Assembly: GCA_021820785.1 (NCBI GenBank)
Contig: JAKADE010000185.1
Location: 1-6,033 of the forward strand
DNA from: Pseudomonadota bacterium
GTDB lineage: Bacteria > Pseudomonadota > Gammaproteobacteria > Steroidobacterales > Steroidobacteraceae
Direction: 5' to 3'
DNA length: 6,033 nucleotides
Shown here: positions 1 through 4,838 of the stretch, in pieces
How the letters are laid out: every line of letters begins with the position of its first letter
How positions within the stretch are numbered: position 1 is the stretch's first letter
Program-made: the position numbers and the translations under genes
Notes under the pieces: model-generated
Told to the model about the DNA's origin: nothing
The model's input: only the letters and a program-made list of their open reading frames with translations
Database searches by the model: none

Positions 1-202
1 CGATCTCGGCGCTTGGCGCGGCTGCACAGAGGTGCCGCGCCGTCGCCGGCTTCGGGCTATGGACGACGGAGATAACCGTGCCCCATCAGGCCTCATACAC
101 CACGTGCAGGGACACGATTCGCAACTCAAGCACATGGGTCATGACCACCGGCGCAACTGCTCGGAACACTGCGCCAGGCGTGATTCGATCGGCTGACGCG
201 CT

Positions 203-217
203 GCGTGCTCAGCACGC
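203..217. repeat. Perfect 7-bp dyad with a one-base centre
   Basis: GCGTGCT and AGCACGC are exact reverse complements around a single C at 210. As RNA this would not form a normal loop without opening the inner pairs, so a protein-binding dyad is as likely as a hairpin. No gene starts nearby, so no target can be assigned, and chance is a real possibility at this GC content. Confidence 0.3.
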
Positions 218-397
218 GCTCTGTAGCGCGTTTGGACTTTCAGGCCTGCGCATGACCTGGATTTCCCCCGCGCGCACCCGTACCGCCCGACGTCCTGCAG
301 CGCCCGCGCGCAGCAGAAAGGCCACCGTCACGGCGGCGGGCGCCACAGGGTCTGCCGATAGGGTCAAAGGCATGTGGACCTTCGTCATGCGCGGGCC

Positions 398-425
398 GTA
401 GGTTCGACTCCTCTCCCGGGCAACA
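398..425 (+). other. tRNA 3'-end-like fragment (T-arm plus acceptor strand)
   Basis: The segment reads as a T-arm followed by a 3' acceptor strand. GTAGG and CCTCT could form a T-stem with one mismatch and one G-U pair, around the classic T-loop TTCGACT (403-409). CCCGGGC, a discriminator A and ACA in place of CCA follow. No matching 5' acceptor strand (GCCCGGG) lies at the expected distance upstream, and the preceding bases fit an anticodon arm only poorly. It is therefore at most a degenerate or partial tRNA, such as the remnant an integrative element leaves at a tRNA attachment site. A coincidental resemblance is possible. Confidence 0.3.
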
Positions 426-470
426 CCCCCAGGTCCGCCGGAACATCGGCTTTGCAAGGTTACCCGGGAG
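413..470. repeat. 12-bp inverted repeat (11 of 12 paired), possible hairpin
   Basis: CTCCCGGGCAAC (413-424) is the reverse complement of GTTACCCGGGAG (459-470) except for one position (C421 opposite A462). The 34-nt loop holds a small nested stem, GCCG (437-440) with CGGC (447-450). There is no T-tract after it, so it does not look like a standard intrinsic terminator. It partly overlaps the tRNA-like segment, which raises the option that both are remnants of an element end. It ends about 33 bp before the proposed arsR promoter. Confidence 0.45.
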
Positions 471-502
471 TGCTCGATCCCTCGACCCGGAGTCGCGCAC
501 AC

Positions 503-531
503 TTGCCTGCCAGTCCTGGCCGTGCTAAACA
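503..531 (+). promoter_or_regulatory. Putative sigma-70 promoter for the arsR operon
   Basis: TTGCCT (503-508; four of six matches to TTGACA) is followed after 17 bp by TAAACA (526-531), which has only three of six matches to TATAAT. The latter is preceded by TGC, giving an extended -10. Transcription would begin near 537-539, only a few bases before the ATG at 541. There is no Shine-Dalgarno-like sequence before that ATG, which agrees with a leaderless or nearly leaderless message. The individual elements are weak, so this remains a prediction. Confidence 0.35.
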
Positions 532-532
532 G

Positions 533-548
533 TGAACCTTATGGTTCA
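533..548. promoter_or_regulatory. Putative ArsR operator overlapping the start codon
   Basis: TGAACC-TTAT-GGTTCA is a perfect 6-bp inverted repeat with a 4-bp centre. It contains the arsR start codon and lies just downstream of the proposed -10. A repressor dimer bound here would block promoter clearance, giving negative autoregulation, the usual mode for ArsR-family genes paired with AHSA1 genes. From memory, many relatives begin with a Met-Val-x-Tyr motif encoded by a similar GGTT-containing start region, as here (MVQY). That would fit DNA-level constraint on the first codons. The symmetry is seen; the binding is inferred. Confidence 0.45.
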
Positions 549-906
549 GTATTTGGCCCCCGACTTCGACGCCTCCTTCGCTGCACTCTCGGACGCCACG
601 CGCCGCGGCATCCTGGAGCACCTGGGGCGTGCAGACGCGTCCATCACGGAGCTCGCCGCGAAATTCCGCATGACCCTTACGGGCATGAAGAAACACGTCG
701 GCGTCCTGGAGCAGGCGGGGCTCGTCGCCACGCAGAAGGTCGGGCGCGTCCGGACCTGCACGCTCGGCCAGCGGCGACTGGAAGACGAAGCCGCGTGGAT
801 CGAACGATACCGCCGGCTCTGGGAATCGCGGTTCGACGCGCTGGACGCTGTGGTCGAGGACCTGAAACGAACCGAGACGAGCGATGACACTCACAAGAGA
901 GAATGA
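541..906 (+). CDS. ArsR-family winged-helix transcriptional repressor
   Basis: A 121-residue protein with the ArsR/HTH_5 pattern: an N-terminal helix containing FAALSDATRRGILEHL (about 13-28), the helix-turn-helix ITELAAKFRMTLTGMKKHVGVLE (about 35-57), then the wing, AGLVATQKVGRVRTCTL (59-75). Relatives act as dimeric DNA-binding repressors. The metal-sensing CxC motif in the recognition region is absent and C73 is the only cysteine, so an arsenic or cadmium sensor is unlikely. The ATG at 541 is preferred to the in-frame GTG at 532 because relatives commonly start Met-Val-x-Tyr, and because the GTG lies next to the proposed -10. The stop is ten bases before the AHSA1 gene, so the two are almost certainly co-transcribed and functionally linked. 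The effector is unknown. Confidence 0.9.
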   Translation: MVQYLAPDFDASFAALSDATRRGILEHLGRADASITELAAKFRMTLTGMKKHVGVLEQAGLVATQKVGRVRTCTLGQRRLEDEAAWIERYRRLWESRFDALDAVVEDLKRTETSDDTHKRE

Positions 907-916
907 GCATCCCGCC

Positions 917-1411
917 ATGAAGAACCTCACGACCGTGGAGCGAAAGTCCGAGCGCGAGCTGCTCGTCATGCGAACCTTCGACGGACCGGCGCACCTCGTG
1001 TTCGCGGCATGGACCCGCCCGCAGCTGCTCAAACGGTGGTGGACCCCCAAATCGTTTGGCATCACCTTCATTTCCTGCGAGGTGGATCTACGCACCGGGG
1101 GCAGCTACCGCTTCGTGTTCGGCCACGCGTCTTTTGATGAGCCCATGGAGTTCTTCGGCAAGTACTTGGAAGTAACGCCGCACTCGCGCCTCGTCTGGAC
1201 GAATGAGGAAGGGGGAGAAGGCGGGGCGGTCACGACCGTGACCTTCGAGGCGCGCGGCGCCGAGACGCGGGTCGTGATGCACGACCTCTACCCGTCCAAG
1301 GAAGCGCTCGACGGCGCGATCGCCTCCGGCAGCACCGGCGGCTTTACTGAAGCATTCGAACAGCTGGACGCGCTTCTCGTCGCGCCCGGCTCGAGCACAG
1401 AAGGCCCATGA
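917..1411 (+). CDS. SRPBCC / AHSA1-domain protein
   Basis: A 164-residue protein of the AHSA1 (activator of Hsp90 ATPase homologue 1-like) branch of the SRPBCC fold. Visible family signatures are the N-terminal strand ERELLVMRTFDGPAHLVFAAW (about residues 13-33), WTRPQLLKRWWTP, the CEVDLRTGGSYRFVF segment, GKYLEVTPHSRLVWT, and a C-terminal helix GGFTEAFEQLDALL closing the cavity. Such proteins form a helix-grip pocket for hydrophobic ligands. Bacterial members next to ArsR genes are often annotated as polyketide cyclase-like or stress-related, but the ligand is generally unknown. An in-frame ATG at 884 would overlap arsR by 23 bases. The ATG at 917 is preferred because it gives the usual family N-terminus, though neither has a strong ribosome binding site and translational coupling is likely. 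The last nine residues (APGSSTEGP) look like an unstructured tail. Confidence 0.88.
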   Translation: MKNLTTVERKSERELLVMRTFDGPAHLVFAAWTRPQLLKRWWTPKSFGITFISCEVDLRTGGSYRFVFGHASFDEPMEFFGKYLEVTPHSRLVWTNEEGGEGGAVTTVTFEARGAETRVVMHDLYPSKEALDGAIASGSTGGFTEAFEQLDALLVAPGSSTEGP

Positions 1412-1436
1412 ACTCAGCGCGCTCGTGGGCGGCCGC

Positions 1437-1560
1437 CCCACTGAAATGAAGGGTGACCCGAGTGACGCCGGTCGCCTCCAATACCCCGCAGCGGGAGGCC
1501 CGCCGGCCCACTGAGTAAGGTCCGCCCCCCCGGACGCGCGGAAGGGATCAAACTGCGCCC
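1437..1560. repeat. Degenerate repeated motifs, possible decayed element end
   Basis: CCCACTGAAATGAAGGGTGACC starts near 1437, and a related CCCACTGAGTAAGGTCC starts at 1507, 70 bp later. A third, weaker relative, GAAGGGATCAAACTGCGCC, begins at 1541. Spaced imperfect copies of a roughly 20-bp motif recall the multiple terminal repeats of IS21-type insertion sequences, but I cannot identify a transposase or a bounded element. They may instead be chance similarity in GC-rich sequence. Confidence 0.25.
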
Positions 1561-1680
1561 CCGACCGCGACCCTGCCGAGCCATCGGGAACACGCCGCGC
1601 CGCACCGAGTCTGGACGCTACCGCTCCCGGCCCCTCAGCCTCTCGTCCCAGGACGGCGAGGCCCTCCTTCGCAACGCACA

Positions 1681-1703
1681 CGGTGCCACGGCCGCCGGCA
1701 CCG
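1681..1703. repeat. 7-bp perfect-stem hairpin
   Basis: CGGTGCC (1681-1687) and GGCACCG (1697-1703) are exact reverse complements around a 9-nt loop. No run of T follows on either strand, so I do not call it an intrinsic terminator. It lies about 270 bp beyond the AHSA1 stop, far for a terminator of that operon. Confidence 0.3.
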
Positions 1704-1786
1704 ACCGGTGGGCCAGGACCACGACAGGGTGCGTGCGCTTCACGATCGCGCGCTGCCGCACGACGCCTCAGCCCTAGGCAAATCCA

Positions 1787-1808
1787 CTACGTATTTGGCG
1801 CTATGTAG
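1787..1808. promoter_or_regulatory. Inverted repeat upstream of the GGDEF-EAL gene
   Basis: CTACGTA (1787-1793) and TATGTAG (1802-1808) pair at six of seven positions, with a G-U pair at the seventh in RNA, around an 8-nt centre. The site is AT-richer than its surroundings and about 95 bp before the predicted ATG at 1904. It could be a regulator-binding site or a leader hairpin; no specific regulator can be named. Confidence 0.3.
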
Positions 1809-1903
1809 ATTCCGTCCCGCCGGCCGTTAAACCAACGACTTTGGACCGATTCCACAGCCCATGCCGACGCCCCCTGCTCTCCAGCCGTACTGAACGGATC
1901 CGC

Positions 1904-4126
1904 ATGAACGCTCCCGCCCACGCGGCGGTACCTGCCGCCCCGCTCTTCGACTCCTACGTCGAACTCACGCGCGCACTGCTCAATCCGGTCACCGGCATCT
2001 GCCTGTTCGATGAGCAACTGCGCAGCATCGGATCGACGCCCGGGATGATCGTCGATCCGATTGCCCAGTGGCTGCGCACGTCGGCGCACAGCGCTACCCC
2101 GGCAGCGCTGCAGGAGCCGTACGCCAAGGGTCTGCGTGCCGGCCAGATCGTCACTGCCCTGCCCGTCAGTACCTCCGACGCGCAACTGCTGGGCGTCCTG
2201 TGCATCGAGCAACCCGTCCTCGCCGCACGCGTCGCACTGGCTCGGCACGCTGCCCAGCTCGCTGCAAAGCTCAAACCGGTGCTCGACTCCCTGAACCGCG
2301 AACTCAGCGCGCGCCAGCCCCGCAACAAAAAGCTCCAGACGCTGATCGAGCGCACCGCCGAGCTCGAATGGCTGTTCAACGTCACCGGTGATCTGCACCG
2401 CGGGTCGGACGAGAACCGGATGCTCGAGCAGCTGCTCGCTGCCGCAACGGAGCGCCTGCAGTGCGCGCTCGGCGTGCTGTATGTGCCCGAGAAACGCCTG
2501 ACCCTCGAGCATCAGCGGGACCGGCAAGCCGCCTCGGCGCTGCTTCGGGCCTGGACCGAAGCGCGGCCCGGCCTGCTCACCTGGACCCAGCGACAGAAGC
2601 GCCCGCTGCTGGTCAACAGTGCGGGACGCTCCGCTAGCCACATCGTCCCCTGCAAGCTCCTCGCGGTGCCCGTCGTACCGGAAAACGGACGCAGCATCGG
2701 CCTGCTCGCCTTTTTCAATCCCGCCGACGCCCCGGACTTCCAGAACCGGCACCTGTATCTGGCCCGACACCTCGGCCGGCGCAGCGCCACCGTGGTCGCG
2801 GCGCAGTTCGACCTGATGACCGGACTGTATACCCGCGATGGACTCGAGCAGATGTATGGGCGTGTGCCGCAGGACTCAGGTCCCGCCGAGCGCAGCGTGA
2901 TCTACCTCGACGTCGACCACATGGACGTCGTCAATGAGCTGCACGGCTTCGAGCTCGGCAATGAACTGCTGGTGCGCGTGGCCGATACCCTCGGCCCGCC
3001 CCAACTGCCCGCAAGCGCACTCGCAGCACGGATTGCCGGCGACCGATTCGCAGTCGTGCTGCCCGAAACCGACACCCGGGGTGCAGCTGCCGCCGCAAAC
3101 CGCATCCAGCAGGCCGTCAGCGCGATGGTCATCGGGCCCGCGGATGCCCCACTCGAGGTCTCCGTCAGCTGCGGTGTCGCGGCACTCGTGGACATGCCCG
3201 AGGGCCTGCCTCGAGCGCTTGCGGCCGCCGAACTCGCCTGCAAGAGCGCAAAGAAGCGTGGACGCAACCGTGTCGAACTCTACGCAGTGGAAGATTCGAG
3301 CATGCTGCGCCGCCACGAGGACATCACCGCCGTCGGGCAGTTGCGCGCAGCGTTCAAAGCCGAACGGCTCACGCTTTATGCCCAGCGCATCGCGCCGCTG
3401 CGCAATCCCAATCTGCCCGGCGGCTACGAGATCCTGTTGCGCCTGAACGATCCGCAACGCGGCATCGTCGCACCCGGCCCCCTGATCGGTGCGGCCGAGC
3501 GCTACCAGCTGCTGCCCGCGATCGACCGCTGGGTCGCGCACCGTGCGGTGCAGACACTAGCGACCTACCGGAACACGTTGAAGACGCGCGGTGTCACGTT
3601 CGCGATCAATCTCTCGGGGCAGTCGGTCGGCAGCGAAGAGTATCTGCGTCAGCTCATCGCGGACCTGACCGAGGCGAATCTGCCGCCCGGCGGCCTGTCG
3701 CTCGAGATTACCGAGCAGGCCGCGGTGAAGAGCCTCGCCCAGGCCACCGACATGATCCGCCGGCTCGCGCCCTGGCGATGCCGCTTCGCACTCGATGATT
3801 TCGGCACCGGCGCGAATTCGCTCACCTACTTGAACTCGCTGCCCTTCGCGCGCGTGAAGATCGACGGCTCGTTCGTGCGTGACATTCTCACCAACCCTCG
3901 CTCAGAAGCCACGGTGCGCGGCATCATCGAACTGGCACGGGGCCACGGGCTGGAGACGGTTGCGGAGTACGTCGAAACCGAAGCCGTTGCCGCGGCGCTG
4001 CGCAAACTAGGCGTGGACTACGCGCAGGGTTACGCCTTCGGCAAACCTGAACCGCTGGAGGACATCCTGAAATCCCTGGCGCAGGATGAATCCCGGCGGC
4101 TGCGCCGGCTGTATCTGGAGCTGTAG
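1904..4126 (+). CDS. GAF-GGDEF(degenerate)-EAL protein, probable c-di-GMP phosphodiesterase
   Basis: A 740-residue, apparently soluble signalling protein; no signal peptide or membrane segment is visible. Residues 1-145 form an unidentified N-terminal region with possible sensor character. A GAF-like domain spans about 147-300, a GGDEF domain about 303-460 and an EAL domain about 478-735. The GGDEF signature is AGDRF (378-382), lacking the first glycine and the catalytic acidic residue. The RxxD inhibitory site is also missing, so cyclase activity is unlikely. The EAL domain keeps the expected metal and catalytic residues: E509 in EILLR, N569, E601 and E604 (EITE), D631-D632 (DDFGTG), K652, D654, E688 (AEYVE) and Q708 (QGY). 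It should hydrolyse c-di-GMP to pGpG, possibly tuned by GTP binding to the degenerate GGDEF domain and by a GAF ligand. The ATG at 1904 is chosen for a nearby GGA (1896-1898) and a sensible N-terminus; a TTG at 1841 is the alternative. It appears to be monocistronic. Confidence 0.92.
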   Translation: MNAPAHAAVPAAPLFDSYVELTRALLNPVTGICLFDEQLRSIGSTPGMIVDPIAQWLRTSAHSATPAALQEPYAKGLRAGQIVTALPVSTSDAQLLGVLCIEQPVLAARVALARHAAQLAAKLKPVLDSLNRELSARQPRNKKLQTLIERTAELEWLFNVTGDLHRGSDENRMLEQLLAAATERLQCALGVLYVPEKRLTLEHQRDRQAASALLRAWTEARPGLLTWTQRQKRPLLVNSAGRSASHIVPCKLLAVPVVPENGRSIGLLAFFNPADAPDFQNRHLYLARHLGRRSATVVAAQFDLMTGLYTRDGLEQMYGRVPQDSGPAERSVIYLDVDHMDVVNELHGFELGNELLVRVADTLGPPQLPASALAARIAGDRFAVVLPETDTRGAAAAANRIQQAVSAMVIGPADAPLEVSVSCGVAALVDMPEGLPRALAAAELACKSAKKRGRNRVELYAVEDSSMLRRHEDITAVGQLRAAFKAERLTLYAQRIAPLRNPNLPGGYEILLRLNDPQRGIVAPGPLIGAAERYQLLPAIDRWVAHRAVQTLATYRNTLKTRGVTFAINLSGQSVGSEEYLRQLIADLTEANLPPGGLSLEITEQAAVKSLAQATDMIRRLAPWRCRFALDDFGTGANSLTYLNSLPFARVKIDGSFVRDILTNPRSEATVRGIIELARGHGLETVAEYVETEAVAAALRKLGVDYAQGYAFGKPEPLEDILKSLAQDESRRLRRLYLEL

Positions 4127-4278
4127 CGCCGCGCAGCGCGCTCTCCGGCGAAGCATGACGCAGCGCCGCTCGAGACCCGTGATACGTAAATGACCGAATA
4201 ACACGAACGGCCGGACTCCCCAACCATTACGGGGTCCCGCGCCGGGACACCGTCATTTTCATTCACAGGAGAGTCGCC
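4127..4278 (+). other. Intergenic region and hsp20 leader
   Basis: After the EAL stop there is only a weak 5-bp stem (AGCGC 4125-4129 with GCGCT 4138-4142) and no T-tract, so no clear terminator for the EAL gene. Further on, GTCCCG (4234-4239) and CGGGAC (4243-4248) form a strong stem with a 3-nt loop. I searched for a heat-shock sigma-32 promoter and found no pair of elements with acceptable spacing. Read-through from the EAL gene, or an unrecognised promoter, therefore remains possible for hsp20. Confidence 0.5.
4215..4275 (+). promoter_or_regulatory. Candidate RNA thermometer and RBS of hsp20
   Basis: The strong Shine-Dalgarno sequence AGGAGAG (4267-4273) lies five bases before the ATG at 4279. 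It can be masked in two ways. ACTCCCC (4215-4221) can pair with GGAGAGT (4268-4274) with one C-A mismatch, plus G4214 with C4275, enclosing the stable 4234-4248 hairpin. Alternatively UUUU (4256-4259) pairs with AGGA (4267-4270) across a 7-nt loop, the arrangement of fourU thermometers. Small heat-shock genes are the classic carriers of ROSE and fourU thermosensors, so the context supports the idea, but the helices are short and no folding energy was computed. Confidence 0.4.
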
Positions 4279-4719
4279 ATGAGCCTGATTCGCTGGGATC
4301 CGTTCGCGGACGTCGAGAACCTGTTCAACCGCATGATGCCGCGCATGCCGCGCGGACCGCGCCTGTCCGTGGAGGACGATGGTGGCGTCACGTTCGAGTG
4401 GTCGCCATCGGCGGACATCAGCGAGACCGACAAGGAGTACCTGGTGCGCGCCGATCTGCCGGGCCTGAAGAAGGAAGAGGTTAAAGTCACCTTCACCGAC
4501 GGCGTGCTCACCATCCAGGGCGAGCGCAAGCAGCACAAGGAAGAAACCACCGAGAAATTCCACCGCGTGGAGAACTCCTACGGCACCTTCACCCGTTCGT
4601 TCTCGCTGCCCGACAACATCATGCCAGATGCCATCCGCTGCGAGAGCAAGGACGGCGTGCTGAGCGTGCACATTCCGAAGGCTGAACAGAAAAAGCCGAA
4701 GGAAATCTCGATTCAGTAA
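4279..4719 (+). CDS. hsp20: Small heat-shock protein, Hsp20 / alpha-crystallin family
   Basis: A 146-residue cytosolic ATP-independent holdase, which forms oligomers and keeps unfolding proteins soluble until Hsp70 and ClpB-type chaperones refold them. The N-terminal arm (1-40) begins with the common MSLIRWDPF motif. The alpha-crystallin domain covers about 41-135: PSADISETDKEYLVRADLPG, then GVLTIQGER (75-83), FHRVENSYGTFTRSFSLP (94-111) and the conserved IRCESKDGVLSVHIPK (119-134), which holds the (A)xxx(N/D)GxL signature. The C-terminus carries the I-x-I anchor as ISI (143-145), used in oligomer assembly. Length and order are normal for a complete bacterial member. The start is fixed by the strong ribosome binding site. 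The following gene is convergent, so hsp20 ends its transcript. The symbol is a family name rather than a specific orthologue assignment. Confidence 0.95.
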   Translation: MSLIRWDPFADVENLFNRMMPRMPRGPRLSVEDDGGVTFEWSPSADISETDKEYLVRADLPGLKKEEVKVTFTDGVLTIQGERKQHKEETTEKFHRVENSYGTFTRSFSLPDNIMPDAIRCESKDGVLSVHIPKAEQKKPKEISIQ

Positions 4720-4783
4720 GGATCAGGCACACTGCGCCGGCCCGGGGCATCGAGGCCCGCGGGCCGCGTCTGTGGGCCGCATC

Positions 4784-4831
4784 GATGACACGCAGCGGGC
4801 CGGTCCAAGGGCCGACTCGCTGCGTGTCGTC
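4784..4831. terminator. Long hairpin between convergent hsp20 and rhlE
   Basis: GACACGCAGCG (4787-4797) and CGCTGCGTGTC (4818-4828) form a perfect 11-bp stem. It can be extended outward by three pairs (one G-U) to 4784 and 4831, and inward through CGGTC (4801-4805) with GGCCG (4810-4814, one G-U pair) around loop CAAG. It lies about 65 bp after the hsp20 stop and 7 bp beyond the helicase stop. Its symmetry would serve both strands. Neither side has a T-tract, so it may rely on Rho, act as a U-less terminator, or protect mRNA 3' ends. The palindrome GGCCCGCGGGCC (4754-4765) lies nearby. Confidence 0.55.
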
Positions 4832-4838
4832 CGCTCAC

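Larger units (their letters stand above)
1..502. other. Intergenic region without a credible gene
   Basis: I see no convincing coding sequence here. A GTG-initiated frame at 78-401 (+) has a GGAG six bases upstream, but its product is rich in A, R and T, has no recognisable domain, and has open antisense frames beside it, so I do not call it. The stretch contains a dyad at 203-217, a tRNA-3'-end-like segment at 398-425 and an inverted repeat at 413-470, described separately. It could be decayed DNA from an old insertion beside a tRNA, but nothing diagnostic such as an integrase or transposase is visible. Confidence 0.55.
1412..1903. other. Intergenic region of about 490 bp without a credible gene
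   Basis: No frame here has coding character. A long minus-strand frame (1088-1681) is a high-GC shadow of the AHSA1 gene. The stretch holds a perfect 12-bp GGGCGGCCGCCC palindrome (1427-1438), degenerate repeated motifs (1437-1560) and a 7-bp-stem hairpin (1681-1703). A near-perfect inverted repeat (1787-1808) lies before the next gene. I find no convincing sigma-70 promoter for the downstream EAL gene. A TTG at 1841 in that gene's frame is a possible alternative start, but the resulting 21 extra residues (rich in R, P and S) look non-coding. Confidence 0.6.

Noticed and set aside
78..401. A 107-codon + frame starting GTG with a possible GGAG upstream
   Set aside because: No domain, poor amino-acid composition, competing antisense frames, and its end runs into the tRNA-like segment. 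It looks like chance in GC-rich DNA.
209..502. Minus-strand frames reading through the tRNA-like segment (products with ESNLRP- or ERSRTYG-like strings)
   Set aside because: Such strings are familiar artefacts of translating tRNA 3' ends antisense. There is no other coding evidence.
541..906. Metal-sensing ArsR/SmtB function
   Set aside because: No CxC or other clustered cysteine/histidine metal site; only a single cysteine is present and the partner is an AHSA1 gene, not a metal-resistance gene.
1088..1681. A 197-codon minus-strand frame opposite the AHSA1 gene
   Set aside because: It is the antisense shadow of a well-supported gene, extended by GC-rich sequence; no recognisable family.
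1787..2770. A 327-codon minus-strand frame opposite the GAF region
   Set aside because: It is a shadow of the clearly coding GGDEF-EAL gene, with no domain signature.
4165..4230. Heat-shock sigma-32 promoter for hsp20 (CTCGAG and CCCCAACC as candidates)
   Set aside because: The elements match weakly and their spacing does not fit the expected 13-15 bp.
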